Assembly (NCBI GenBank): GCA_019009955.1
Contig: CM032228.1
Span: forward strand, 176,494,001-176,558,000
DNA: 64,000 nt
Direction of reading: 5' to 3'
DNA from: Riptortus pedestris
Lineage: Eukaryota; Arthropoda; Insecta; Hemiptera; Alydidae
Both the position numbers and the translations under genes were made by a program. Shown in pieces: positions 49,446 to 61,330 of this stretch (positions within the stretch are counted from its first letter, which is position 1; every line of letters begins with the position of its first letter). Below the pieces are notes generated by a model. It did not search any database. It saw only the letters and a program-made list of their open reading frames with translations, and was not told where the DNA came from.

Positions 49446-49515
<70 letters not shown>
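49441..49515. repeat. (TA)n microsatellite left of FB copy 3
   Basis: About 37 TA units with two early interruptions (ACA and GTA). Confidence 0.95.
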
Positions 49516-49521
<6 letters not shown>

Positions 49522-49776
49522 CATAGCTGCCGGTGGAGACCGTCGTCACTGGCTGATAGTCGAGTACAGCTGGCAAGCAGTTTCGATGCGATGGCATCAT
49601 CTTCAAGCCCGTCAAAAGTTGTACAGGTAGTAGAACTTTTTGACGGGCTTGAAGATCGTGCCATCGCATCGAAACCGCTTGCCAGCTGTACTCGACCATC
49701 AGCCATTGACGACGGTCTCCACCGACAGGTATAACAACAGTATCATTCATACTGGCGGTTCTAACCCTTTATTTGA
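49516..49776. mobile_element. Family FB copy 3: palindrome in a family A TA tract
   Basis: Arms of about 105 bp run from TGTTGTCATAGCTGCCGG inward to CCCGTCAAAAGTT and back out through AACTTTTTGACGGG to GGTATAACAAC, with a handful of mismatches and a tiny centre. The family tail ATACTGGCGGTTCTAACCC follows. To the left is a TA tract and to the right the GGCGGTCGCAATTTTTG of family A, so FB landed in, or was joined to, the TA tract of a family A copy. No clean target duplication remains. Confidence 0.8.
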
Positions 49777-50184
49777 GGCGGTCGCAATTTTTGTTTGATC
49801 GTTACCAAACTCGATATTTAAACGTTTTATGCAAAAAGACAGATCAAGTTTGTTAACGGCTGAAATCGGACCTGTGGGAGGGGGGTTTAGAGGGAGGAAT
49901 TTCGAAAATTCGAAATATCTCCGTTACCATACGTCGGATCAAAACTTTGTATAGAATCAATCTTATTGCAAATTAAATGTACTATAAATATTGTTCTATA
50001 CATTTATTCTCTATCTTGAATATTAAACGAGATATTTGTATTTTTATTAAGTGTAACGGACGAATGAATTTCCCGCCAGAAGCTAGTTCGGCCGTAACTG
50101 TTGGGTTCTGCTATGGAGATTTCTCTATTGTATAACATTCACGTGGGAAATCTGCTTAGTTTACGCAGCCCCTGCGTGACGGCC
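49777..50184 (+). mobile_element. Family A, right part of a short form
   Basis: GGCGGTCGCAATTTTTGTTT and the core continue to CACGTGGGAAATCTGCTTAG and a perfect stem-loop ACGCAG-CCC-CTGCGT (50163-50177). The left end is replaced by FB copy 3. Confidence 0.75.
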
Positions 50185-50415
50185 TTTTCTTTCCAGTGTC
50201 GGAATGGAAAACAATAATTGAAAGCCGTTGGCAGAACTGTTTGTTTACTTTTGAGACGCTTTTCGCAGGCGAAAGATTCCTTTTTACCGTTTGTATTTAT
50301 TCACCTAATATACACGTTGGTGTTGTGTTAGCAGTATGTAGGTTTATCTATTATTAAAATTCACGTGGGATATCTGGTTTAGTTTACGCAGCCCCTGCGT
50401 GACAGGCTTTTTGGA
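50185..50415 (+). mobile_element. Family A long-form 3' terminal segment
   Basis: Directly after the previous terminus comes a second terminus: about 160 bp of long-form sequence, then CACGTGGGATATCTGG, GTTTACGCAGCCCCTGCGTG and a T-run. The two termini are in tandem. Confidence 0.65.
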
Positions 50416-50495
50416 TGTGGGCCCTTTGCAAGAACAGCTACGCCGCCCAATAACTATTATTCAGTTAGTATAATCATGAACGTATGGGAGATTGC

Positions 50496-51678
50496 CAGAG
50501 TTGGGCAAAATTGTAATTACTATTACAAGTTACAAGTTATAACTACATTTGAAACAACTACAGTTGAAATATAGTTACAATTACAACTACTAATGTAATT
50601 AGTTATTGGTAATGGGCAACTACATTTTTGAACTAAAGTAATTGTAACTGAAATGTCACAACTACAGTTAGTAGTTGAGAAAATCAGTAGTTCCAAAAAC
50701 AGCTACAGTTAGTAATTGTAACTGTAGTTGTAGTTGCAACTACAGTTACTTGGGTAGTTACTTTAAAAAACTGGGTAAAACGCTGACTGTAGTAGTTGAG
50801 GCTGTTAAGAAATAACTACATCCAATGTCCTTATATTCAAAAGTTTTTTATATTACATATACTACATTATTATAATAACTGAAATAATTTTAATGCAAAT
50901 AAATGAAAACTAACGAAAATAATATGTAAATTCCTTTTTATATTTTCCCGAGTAGGATGAAATTTAATAATACTTCTAACATTTAAACAAATTAGCCCTT
51001 AAAATTACTCTTAACTCAGAATTTTTTTCAGACAGGCTATTGATTTTGGGGATTTTGCCATCGCGGCAAAAGAAAATAATCTCTTCACAAAAAAATAAGG
51101 AGTTCTCGTTCTCACTTTCAATGCCACTCATTGTAATTTGTTTCAAGTCTTTGCGTCACCGAGGACTGGTGACAGGTATAGAAGACAGGCAGGAGTGCCC
51201 TGCGCGAGAGTGACAAGAGGTGATCGCCGGAACAAGGGAGTGTGCTGATAGGAGCGTGCACCTTCAGTTCTTCTGGCATATTCTGTTTGACATATTCTGT
51301 GCAATAAATGAACATGGCTGGTCTCAGATGATCCACCCATCACTACAATATACTGTAAATATTTAGATAGAGGCGATCAAAATATATCCGCTCTTTGGAA
51401 CGTAAAAAACAGCTGATCTATATGTAGTTGTAGTTATTACTCAATAACTACAGTTACAATTACAAATACTAATTGTAATTATTTTTATAACTACTTTTTA
51501 TTTCAATTAGTAGTTGGATTTATGAATACCAACTACAATTACTGTAATTGCGAAACCAAGAAAAGGCAACTACAGTTACCAACTACATTTTTGTAACTGT
51601 AGTTACAATTACATAGCTAGTATTTATTAGTTGAAAAAGTAGTTAATTACAAAAGTATTTAATTACTGCCCAACTGTG
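50496..51678. mobile_element. hAT-superfamily element, 1183 bp, non-autonomous
   Basis: The left end is CAGAGTTGGGCA and the right end, reverse complemented, is CACAGTTGGGCA (one mismatch). The flanks are GAGATTGC (50488-50495) and GAGAGTGC (51679-51686), an 8-bp target duplication with one change. CAGRG-type ends and 8-bp duplications are the hallmarks of hAT elements. Next to each end lie about 250 bp packed with GTTGTAAC, GTAACTAC and GTAATTAC motifs in both orientations, the subterminal binding-site arrays typical of hAT elements. The middle (about 50790-51420) has no recognisable transposase. Confidence 0.85.
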
Positions 51679-51686
51679 GAGAGTGC

Positions 51687-52817
51687 GTTTCAAGATTGAG
51701 CGGGAGGTGGTGGAAGTTAGAACCTGCTGGTGCAAGTTCCCATATAGGTCGCTAGAGTGCGCAGTGGTGTGGTTTAGGTAAGCTGGGCAGAATCAATACA
51801 GTGAGACAAGCCGACGCCAGCGGCTCCTTTCGGATTCATTAGCAACTTATACACAAACAATTGCTATTGTTGCAAAGGTTTCTTTCTCCCTTCAACTTTT
51901 TTCAGTGCAATGCTGCTCTTTTCTCTCGTCTAGCCTAGAAGTTTTCCTAATATTCAGGGAAACTTTGCCACGCTCTAAGGAAGTCTGCTGCGATATTGCA
52001 GAACCAATGAGAGTTCTACTAAAGTTTTCGTTTATCATCTACGGTGAATGCAGTTTCTAAATATTAAATTGGATCCAACAATAACTGAACGGTGATCATA
52101 AAAAATAGGAAAACATTGGCGGAAATATACATAACTAATTTTACACAGAACTGAAAATACTATCTTATTTTAAATAATATATTCGTAATGTACCTGATAC
52201 TTCTTCTACGGGACATAAAACCCTTCATTGATTCTTTGTTAATTTTACAAGTACACCTAACATTCATTACCTACGTTTTCTTGCCACCAATTTTCTGTAT
52301 GGATCAGACGAATATATTTTCCTCAGCGGGGAATATATTTTTTTTTGTTAATTGATTCAAAATTGCAAGTACATTTTTTGTGCATTTCTTTTCATCCAAC
52401 ATACACTTCATTGAATTATGAATACATGAATATCGTTAGATCAGCTGAGTTAGTTATCGGAATAGTAGAGTTATATAGTCATAAAACTTTAATTAATGTT
52501 ATTTATTATTTATTTATGTTTGATATTTTCAAAATATCTCTCCTTTGGAGCTCCGAATGAGGTAGCTAGGTCTTTTGAAACCATTCAGAGCAATAAACAT
52601 TAATTGTAATACTTGGTCTACTTCATTCTACACCTCTGATATAGAGATGTATCACCAGCACCTAACAAGGTACATCGTTGATGTCATCAAAGTATTGGTG
52701 TTTTAATGCCCCTTAATGGTATCTCTTCTACTAACTTTTGATAGTATATGTTATCGTTTAGTTCTCTATCCTGTTATCGAGTTTAGACTCAATGACAATA
52801 TTCCTTGACTAATTTCA

Positions 52818-52863
<46 letters not shown>

Positions 52864-53155
52864 ATATTATCTGTATTGTTTTCCACTTAAATTAGCACCG
52901 AAATACATTAGATGTTCTTTTATGTTCGTTTTCGTAAATGTTTCAGCGGCACTATCTTTTCTTCAACGCCGACACAACGCATAATTATGTCTAGAAGGTA
53001 GTACGAGCGGGATATAGACTTCCACATAACTGAAATGGGTATTATTGACTTGCGTTGTTGACAGGCCGAAGATAATATTATATCTAAAGATGAGATTGAT
53101 TGTAAATATAAAGATGAGATAAATCTATGGACATAATCATCCCGTCTCATAACAA
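51687..53155. other. AT-rich stretch with a (CA)n tract
   Basis: (CA)n at 52820-52861. Unrecognised frames near 52345-52560. The segment near 52920-53155 has no repeat partner that I could see. Confidence 0.45.
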
Positions 53156-53868
53156 AAAAGTCCGTCTCGCAGGGGCTGCGTAAACTAAGCAGATTTCCCA
53201 TGTGAAGTTTTCCAATAGAGAAATCTGCATACTGGTAACACAAATCCACCGTGATTAAATACAAACGATAATGAGAAATCTTTCAGTTAATTAAAATAAA
53301 TTCCCAACTGAAACGGCTTCTGAATTGTAAGAATAATTTATATTTTAATAACTCAAATTTTAGTAGTCCAAGAACTAAAGAAGGGGGAGGGGCGGATGAA
53401 CTGAACGTATTTGCATAAATCTCACAAAGTAACGAAGTTAAGGTAAGGTTAGAAACGACTGGTAAGGTTAGAAGAAGCTTCCACCTGAGCCGAGTAGTGA
53501 CGGAAATGGCCGACCTAATCCGAACTATACCCGACCACAGAATTCATAAAAATGCAAATGTCTCGGTTAATATTCAAGATAGGGAATTAATGTATATGAC
53601 AATATTTATAGTAAATTTAATTTGCAATAAGATTGGATTTAATTTGCAATAAGATTGGTTCTATACAATCTTTTATCCAACGTATGGTAACGGAGATATT
53701 TCGAATTTTCGAAAATCCCCCCTCTAACCCCCCCCCCGGGGGCTGGTCCGATTTCAGCCGTTAACGAACTTGATCTGTCTTTTTGCATAAAACGTTTAAA
53801 TATCGAGTTTGGTAACGATCAAACCAAAATTGCGACCGTTACAGCGTTAACAGACAAGTGTGTGTATA

Positions 53869-53915
<47 letters not shown>

Positions 53916-54033
53916 GAACGGACCTCATTTTCGTCATCTCCTGGGTAGGATCGATGGACTTATGAAGAAGTTTTTCGAAAATCGCGTCATGAGTACGACC
54001 TCAATAACTTATTTCCCTTAAGGGAAATATGCT
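53156..54033 (-). mobile_element. Family A element, complete long form
   Basis: It starts GTCCGTCTCGCAGGGGCTGC and contains the long-form segment, an 18-bp direct duplication of TTTAATTTGCAATAAGATTGG (two copies at about 53618 and 53639), the core, a C-run and (TA)n at 53880-53910. It ends TTATTTCCCTTAAGGGAAA and ATATGCTAA, a nearly intact left palindrome. Confidence 0.8.
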
Positions 54034-54095
54034 AATTAGTTCACATAAGCAATGAATAATTCATTTATTTTAGACAAATTATTTTTTTATCCTTA

Positions 54096-54147
54096 GTGGC
54101 GCGTTCGATTCCCGCCTTGGCTATAGGCATTTATTTACGAACTCCTT
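54096..54147 (+). mobile_element. SINE fragment (box-B part)
   Basis: TCCTTAGTGGCGCGTTCGATTCCCGCCTTGG keeps the best box-B match (GCGTTCGATTCCCGC) in the window and is followed at once by a complete SINE. Confidence 0.6.
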
Positions 54148-54369
54148 GGGGCTCAGGTCAGCCATGCGAGGTTAAAGCATTGCCTTTAATCTCAAATGGC
54201 AATCCTAGAGTTACGATTTCGATTCTCGCTTGGGCAGAGGAATTTATTTAGTGACGAAATTCATTAAATAAAATCCTAAGTCCCACCCTGGCTAGAAAAG
54301 GGTGGTAACCTGTAGATAACCCGTCCCAATTAGCCTTAGTTGGAAAAAGTGGACGTTAATAAATAATAA
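54148..54369 (+). mobile_element. tRNA-like SINE, full-length copy
   Basis: GGGCTCAGGTCAGCCATGCG head, box-B region GATTTCGATTCTCGC, body with CCCACCCTGGCTAGAAAAGG, and tail GTGGACGTTAATAAATAAT followed by a short (AAT)n. Confidence 0.8.
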
Positions 54370-54376
54370 TAATAAT

Positions 54377-54493
54377 GACGAACTCTTTAAATAATATCCT
54401 TAGTCCCACCATGGCTAGAATATGGTGGTAACCTGAAGATAAACCGTCCCAATTAACTAAAGTAGCAAAAAGTGGACGTTAATAAATTATAAT
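54377..54493 (+). mobile_element. SINE 3' half, tandem fragment
   Basis: The 3' body is repeated (CCCACCATGGCTAGAATATG, CCCAATTAAC, GTGGACGTTAATAAATTAT) directly after the complete copy, giving a head-to-tail run of SINE pieces. Confidence 0.7.
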
Positions 54494-55435
54494 TATATAA
54501 TGTAAATGACAGGCAATAAATTCTACGATAGAAATGTTGCAACCGGTTACGGGAAAATAAACAAATTAACAAAACATCTTTATAATTATTTTTTGATTGG
54601 ATTGAATTGCGTGACATCATTTATATTCAGATATCTTTTAGGCAAAATTTCTTTTTTATAATCGATATAGTACCATGGTTTCAGTTAGAAGTCTATTCTG
54701 CTCCAAGGCTATTTTCACGTCTGTGTTAAGTATTCAATTTTAATTTGGGCATTTAGGTAGATTTAAGAATTAATCTATTGTAAATTTGATACTTCAAGAT
54801 ATCAAAGGTATCAAGGATAAAAAGGAATAAAATGTTCCTAGGTTAGCACAACTGATTATTAAATATATTACTGTTTATGTGACAACCACATAAAGTACTC
54901 AACTTGTTTATATTTACGCTCTGGGACAAAAACGATAGATCGAGTAATGCTTAAGTCATAATTCAAAAATCTCTTAAAATTCCTAATATATTGTCTAAAT
55001 TTTGTTTTACGGATAACATTGAAGAGGATGTCTGCTTAGAGATGAGCAAAGATGCGGATTAGGTTTGGTTACATAACCGGGTCCCTGGATACGCCATGTT
55101 CAACCATCGATTTAAGGCCACCATTTATCCAATAGAATTTAGTAGTCTTCTGCAATGTATGGTTTCTAGACTCCATCTTCATATTTCTCTGTGGGCATCA
55201 AGAAACCGACATTTAATTGCTTTCTCGTTAATCAATCAACTCCCAATGACTCTAATTTGGGGGTTATCTCTTAAACAGTAATTAGGAAGATTTTATGAGG
55301 ACAGTTAAGTCCATATGCGCCCTTTCCTCTACTACTGGTGAAAGGTATACAGAGGATACGGGAATTTTGTTGAACATTAAGTGTGTAAAGCTTTAAATGC
55401 CCGTCCACATTTCATTTGCTACAACAGACTAACAA
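54494..55435. other. AT-rich stretch, nothing recognised
   Basis: An unrecognised frame lies at 55096-55281. The phrase CTTCATATTTCTCTGTGG (55167) recalls CTTCATATTTCTCAGTGG at 61374, a possible short shared repeat. Confidence 0.4.
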
Positions 55436-55750
55436 ATTAAATAAATGGTTGGAACCGCCAGTATAGATGATACTGTAGTCATATCTGTCGGTGAAGACCG
55501 TCGTCACTGGCTGATGGTCGAGTACAGTTGGCATTGTGCTTTCGATGCAAAGGCACCATCTTCCAGCCGTCTAGATTATAGACCCGTATAATCGTGCCAC
55601 CCTTAGTCACACTCAAGCAACTATACTAGACCTAAACATAAACAACTCACTAAAAAGCGTAAACAATCTAATACGGATACGGGCAATGACCCACTAACAT
55701 AACCACACTTCGTTTGACTAATGTAAGTAAATAGACACTAAGTGAAATAA
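55436..55750 (-). mobile_element. Family FB copy 4: one-sided, diverged
   Basis: Reversed relative to the others: AAATAAATGGTTGGAACCGC and CAGTATAGATGATACTG (the family tail) come first, then GTCATATCTGTCGGTGAAG, CGTCGTCACTGGCTGATGG and TGGCATTGTGCTTTCGATGC. The mirror arm is not present. Further in, CCTAAACATAAACAACTCAC and CTAATACGGATACGGG resemble the inner arm and spacer of copy 1. The right boundary is uncertain. Confidence 0.65.
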
Positions 55751-57824
55751 CATTAATCTAAGCTTTAATGCCGTATAACTGGCTCAGGAAAACACTCTGA
55801 CCGAAATCATAAAAGTTCATTGAGAGTCAGGAAAACTTTCTAGTGGAAGCGGACTACCAACACTGGACATTAAGGCTGCATACAGTGCAACACCAGACGT
55901 CACAATGAACGCTTTGACCAACGTAAAATGAACGATCAGTCTTAATAGAGTCCTGCTACGACCGCAAGTATTGCAATGATAGTGAGTATAATCATTGATA
56001 AAAATAGTCATTTGATTTAATAAAATAGAAATTATTTTTAACAAAAATAGACATACTCGACCAAGAATCTTTAATAAAACAGATCCATCTTCGAGCGGGT
56101 GGGGGAACAATTACAGATATCGTAATACACTAAAAATACCGAAAAGGTTTAGATATTCAGTTCTGTACTTTTCATTTGACTTATATCATGCAGAAGTTTT
56201 TTTCTCAGTAAATATAAATTTAAAGAGTAAAGGATGATGTGCAAAAGTCTCCAAATATAGAATAAACGGTACTCTTGAATTGGTGGTGCAATAATTACTT
56301 TAAATATTCACTCCAATAATCAAACGTAAACATAAATAAATGTCTTATAAACGTGAAGTTAAATATATTGTATTATTTTAGTCCATTAAAATAATAATAA
56401 TAATGAAAATGAAATATTAGGTTAAAGGATTTCGTATTCTATGCCAATAAGTTGGCTCTTTTTCTAGAAGGTAATCTTGCGTTTCAAACCTTAATGCATA
56501 CATGTTATCCCAAAATGGATTAAGATAGCTAGCTCATAATGAGATTGGTAGTATATTACTCCTAAATTGATTAAAGTGCTCAATCCCGACCGCGCGTGTC
56601 GCCCTGTCAGCTTGGGCCCCTCTCAATATTATGGTAATAATTTGCCGAATATTGAAAGGATATTCTAAATTCGTCTTGCAATTTAAATTGAAATTAGAAG
56701 GTAATTAGATCCATTGAGTAATATCTTGAAATTGTGATAAATTCAAGAAGGGCAGTCATAATTTCAAAAACTCTTATTGGACGAATATCGTAATAAAGAC
56801 CACCGTACAAGATGAACTGATTTTTTTTACTCATGGGGTAGTAGTAACTCAATGCTGAAAATAATATAAAGACTTATACTATAATGTAAATCTATTTCAC
56901 TCGTTTGTCAAAACCAATTTAAGAGAAGCATCTTTAAAAATGTTAAATAAGAAAAACATTAAATTATTAAATAATATTTCAATGGTTCATGTCGATGTCA
57001 AAGACATAGCCCCCATAATGGGGGTCAAGAGGGCTTATAATGAATGCTCTCCAGTTATGATAAATCATCTCTCCGAACACTCTGTGCTTTGAAGTGATAG
57101 GGCAGGACTGCTTCTATTCAAATTTAACTAAACTATGTGTGATCCTCGCCGTTGACGGGCAGAAATCAAAATAGTTCCCAAGTGGACTTAACACAAATAG
57201 TCTTTCATGCTCTAATGTGCCTCATGCATTAACCAGTGGCGATTGGAAAAGTATTATAAATGGTGTTACTCATCCAAGGCAGATAGAAATGATAACATTT
57301 TTCTGTTGATATATAAAGGTTGCGATAACGTAAAAATTATGCTGTAAATAAATAGCCCCGTAATTGTTATCACATTATAATTATTATTAGGTATGAATAA
57401 TTGAATGACCACTGGACGAATAAATTAGTACTTCCAATAGCAGATTTCACAAAAACGAGATTCACGGTTCTATTCAGGCAGTCTCTTAGAATAATAAATT
57501 CCAGAAATCCAGAAGAAATTGAAAATTCAGAAATCCAAACAACCTTTTAGTGCTGGACAACGTTTTCTAAACAAAGTTTTTATTTCGACCAAAACTATTG
57601 TTATAGATTACATAGCCAAATACTTATTGACGGTTTACTCGTTATTCTTCATATAATAATTTCATCTGCCTATTATTTATTTTTTTTTAGAATTGAATAG
57701 CGTATTTGACTTAAACTATTCATGATAGAGATAATATAATATAGCCAGAACTCTACAGCAGTAATGTTTAATATAATTTTTATGTGTCCCCTAGTACCAG
57801 CTGCGATAATGTCAATTCTGACCA
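55751..57824. other. AT-rich stretch with an unidentified hydrophobic frame
   Basis: A 97-codon minus-strand frame (56110-55817) is hydrophobic with a small Cys cluster (HYHCNTCGR), but I do not recognise it. A small hairpin CCCCCATAATGGGGG lies at 57010. Confidence 0.3.
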
Positions 57825-58145
57825 TAGTCGTTGGGATAGGACTAGGATGGGTTTGGTTATGTATATTTGTTTAATTATCTATTCTTTACTTTTCCTCCAT
57901 TCGTCGACGAACTTTTTAAATAATGCTTGGAAGTTATCATCGGTACTGACCAATTCATACGGCTCTGGGGTTTAGCAACAAACTGCTCTCATTAGGTGGA
58001 GTTGGATAGGGTCGTAGCCCGTGTATTCTTTTCGTACGTGCAGCGATGTTTCATTATTCTTTTCGGGCTTAGCTTCTTCTTGAATTTATATAGGTAGTCT
58101 CCAAAATTACCGTGCCCGGTCAGAAATTGGCTTATCCAGTTGTAA
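57825..58145 (-). pseudogene. C-terminus of a jockey/R1-like LINE ORF2 protein
   Basis: The minus strand reads WISQFLTGHGNFGDYLYKF from about 58139, followed by KKKLSPKRIMKHRCTYEKN and a stop at about 58000. The open sequence then continues in another frame as YTGYDPIQLHLMRAVCC. 'QFLTGHG.F..YL.RF' is a strong signature of the region just after the RNase H or reverse transcriptase part of jockey/R1/I-type LINEs, which leads into a CCHC-like cluster. The frame is broken by frameshifts and stops, so it is a relic. It is not the same copy as the LINE 3' end at 58278. Confidence 0.65.
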
Positions 58146-58277
58146 GTATACATCTATTCTAGCATGAAGGCAACTGTCGAAAGAAATTAATAACACTGTT
58201 ACTGTGTGAATATTTTCTATTGAATATATCTATATCTGAGGACTTTTTTTCTCTACATATTAGAGGGCTACATAGGG

Positions 58278-58876
58278 ATGAGGAGTTATTTATTTGAATA
58301 CGTGTTCCATTCCCACTTGGCATCTTACATGCATGATTATGTTTAAATGCATTTTTATTTTACAATATTTACAAGTTAATCAACTATTTACTCAAATATA
58401 GTATTAAAAAAATGATAATAATAAAATAAAATAAGTAAGATAATAACAAATAAAATTAATAAATGAAAGGAAAAACTAAATAAATAAAATAAGAACAAAA
58501 AAAAAATCAATTAAAGTTAAAATCAACCTATGTTTAATTTGTGAGTCTATTTAAGGTAAATATATTGAATTATAATTCCCATTCCTAACAATGAACTTTA
58601 CATTCTAATTTATTTTTTCTACACCCATATCTATACTTTTGATAAACTTTATAAGTTCTTTATTATATTTGTTATATATAATATGAGGTGGTTCTGGCCA
58701 ATTGCCTCCTTTTAAAATTATGTTCATTATTAAATTTCATCTATTTTGATTAATTGTTGAACAGTCATTGAGTATTGTCTTTGAGTCTCAAGTAAATTTG
58801 TCATTGTCTTGAATTTTAAATCTTGTTAAATAATGTCCTGTCTCTCCATGTTCCGTTAGAAATTGTGTGCATTTGT
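58278..58876 (-). mobile_element. 3' end of a non-LTR retrotransposon (copy 2)
   Basis: Homologous in the same orientation to 157-848, from ATGAGGAGTTATTTATTTGA to GAAATTGTGTGCATTTGT, but without the 85-bp TA tract of copy 1. The minus-strand pol remnant is more decayed here. At its right edge the sequence passes within a few bases into a family A fragment. Confidence 0.6.
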
Positions 58877-58879
58877 TGT

Positions 58880-59527
58880 TTAGAGGGGGGGGGGGGATTT
58901 TCGAATATTCAAAATATCTCCGTTACTATACGTTGGATCAAAAAAAGGCATAAAACCAATCTTATTGTAAATTAAATGTACTATAAATATTGTTATATAC
59001 ATTTATTCTCCATCTTGAATATTAACTGAGATATTTGCATTTTTCAGTTTTCAACCTTCAGCAAATTCCCACTTCTACTCATCTTACATAAACAATACTC
59101 TGTTATGTAATAAACCCCATTATTCGAACCTTAAATACCAAATATTATTTTCAAGAACTATTATTATACGACATACATGCAAATATGTTCTGGTAACCCC
59201 CTTCTTAAGTTCTTGGACAACTAAAATTTGATTGACTGAGATAAAAATTATAATGATCCATGAACTAGTTGCAGTAAATAGTTTTCAATAAAATTAGTAT
59301 GTTATACTCCTATATATTTCAGCAATTGTTTTTCTTTCCTGTGAGAAATTGACACACCTGTTTGTTTACGTTTCTGGTGCTTCCCGTCTGGAGGTTTCTT
59401 AATATCGTTTGTATGTATTCATTTGATATTGACGGTGCTATTGTGTTACCAGTATGTAGATATATCAATTGTTAAACATCACGAGGGTAATCTGCTTAGT
59501 TTACGCAGCCCGTGCGTGACGGACATT
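58880..59527 (+). mobile_element. Family A fragment, long form (core to terminus)
   Basis: AGAGGGGGGGGGGGATTTTC, the TATCTCCGTTACTATACG core, TATTAACTGAGATATTTGC, the long-form segment, then CACGAGGGTAATCTGCTTAG and GTTTACGCAGCCCGTGCGTG with GACGGAC and a T-run. The left end and TA tract are missing. Confidence 0.75.
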
Positions 59528-59946
59528 TTTTTAATGTATGATAGTGGTACGAGGACTTGCTATTGCTGTGGATTATCTAAAGTTAGAGAGAATAGCCTAT
59601 GCTGATATACTGGAAGGAGTGTATAGGAAGATGAGAGTGGAGCTGGTAGTGAGGACAAAGTGGGAGGCTGTGTCACAGAGAATGAGGACATGTCAGTGGC
59701 TGTGTAGGACTCCTATCCACAACTCCATCAGCCCTACCTGACTACTACACATCCGTCATACATCAACTAAACAGACATATTTCACTCACTTTCATCCCTC
59801 TCACTCCAATACAGGCAACCAATCCAAAAACTGGCCGCCCCTTTCATATTATATTTTATATCAGTACTGACTACTGTATCGATTTCTTAAATCGAAAATC
59901 GGCAGATATCTGTATGTAACACGTAAGCTTTGCACAGATTCCTTTT
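59528..59946. other. GC-richer stretch, unidentified
   Basis: A 67-codon + frame at 59538-59741 (DYLKLERIAYADILEGVYRK in its middle) has balanced composition but no domain that I recognise. It could be a scrap of a mobile element. Confidence 0.25.
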
Positions 59947-60064
59947 TTAGCAGATTTAAGCTTTCAGCTATTGAGGTCGTACTCACGACGCGAGTTTTGA
60001 AAAATGTCCTCAAATGTCCATCGATCCTACCCAGGAGATGAGGAAAATGAAGTCCGTTCATAAT

Positions 60065-60136
<72 letters not shown>

Positions 60137-60415
60137 CTGTTAACGCTCTAGTGGTTGCAATTTTTCTTTTATCGTGACCAAACTCTATATTTAATCGTTT
60201 TATGGGAAAAGGAAGATCAATTTCGTTAATGGCTGAAATCGGACCAGTGGGTGGGGGTTATAGGGGGTAATTTTGAAAATTCGAAATATCTCCGTTACTA
60301 TACCTAGTCGGATTGAAATATTGTATAGAACCAATCATATTGCAAATTTACTGATCTATAAATTTTGTTTTATACACATTTTCTCTATCATGAATATAAG
60401 CTAGAATTGCTGGTC
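59947..60415 (+). mobile_element. Family A element, left half to core
   Basis: TTAGCAGATTTAAGCTTTC (palindrome decayed) and the conserved left segment are followed by (TA)n at 60068-60132, TTTGTCTGTTAACGCTCTAG, the core and AATATAAGCTAG, where it stops. Confidence 0.7.
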
Positions 60416-60570
60416 CATTAGTTTCGAAAAGCATTTTGTCGTATGACCATATCTAACAAGATCTCACACGAGTATCGTTGTTTTCTGTTAATGATCGCAT
60501 CATGGTGATTTATACCACCATTCCACTGCTGGTAACGTCCTTAGAGAAATAATTCGAGAACGTTGGTGAT

Positions 60571-61330
60571 GATTTTATTTATTTATTTTTTTTTTACACC
60601 TGACTAAAGACGAAAGACCAAAAGAAAAATCATGCGTAGACGAAGGGGATGCGAAGAAAACTAAGAGAAAGAAAAACGTGCAAGCATGCAAAATAAAAAC
60701 AATTACCTCATGTACACACGCATATACACGCATATATACAGGCTGTGATGTAGGATAGGATAAGGATTTTGGGTGGTGATTGCCTTTTCCTGTAATTTAT
60801 TCATTATCATTTTAAGGTGGTTGTGTAGATAGGAATCCAGGTGCTGGTTGTCTGAGGAGACGTGCTGAAGATGATCTTCGCAGCGTCATAGTCGATACTG
60901 ATAGCTAGGGTAAAACGACAGATAGTCGGAGAGTAGGCTAAAAGTATTAAGGGTTAGTAGATAGAGATAGGTGTGTTATTGTTTATGTGTCAGTGTAAAG
61001 TGGTGCATTTTAGAAAACTGTGTGTAGGTGTGTCGCCTGTTTCTATTGTTCCAGCAGGTCTACTGGTCTTGTAGTGAGGTTTGTTGGTCCTTGCCATCGT
61101 TCTGGTCGTAACGGTCTTGGGAAGTCGTCAAACAGTCGGTTGTCGGTGTTTTGTAGTCCGTCACAGAATTTGTGATATCGTCGTCTGATGAAAGAGGCGA
61201 TTGTGGGTATGCTGAGCAGTTGGTGTAGTTCTATTGATTTGGTTTTTCTCAAGGATGTATGATATGTGATAGTTTTCAGGTTAGACCTTTGCAACTGCTG
61301 AATATGTATTTATACCCACTAGTCTGTTTT
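60571..61330 (-). mobile_element. 3' end of a jockey-like LINE with A-rich tail
   Basis: On the minus strand a coding remnant (61330-61043) is followed by about 450 bp of 3' UTR and an A-rich tail at 60571-60595 (seen on + as ATTTTATTTATTTATTTTTT). This is the normal order for a 5'-truncated LINE insertion. No flanking duplication was identified. Confidence 0.6.
61043..61330 (-). pseudogene. C-terminus of a jockey-like reverse transcriptase
   Basis: The minus strand reads YIQQLQRSNLKTITYH, then SIELHQLLSIPTIASFIRRR, HKFCDGLQNTDNRLF, and ends in a Pro/Arg-rich tail (PLRPERW..GP). 'LH..L.IPT...FI......KF...L....N.L' is the characteristic end of jockey-type ORF2 proteins. The frame is open from 61294 to 61043; 5' of this I find no recognisable reverse transcriptase core, so the copy is truncated. 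Identity rests on motif order, without an alignment. Confidence 0.65.

Noticed and set aside
55817..56110. Hydrophobic 97-codon minus-strand frame as a chemoreceptor fragment
   Set aside because: Only general hydrophobicity supports it; I see no receptor signature and no splice sites.
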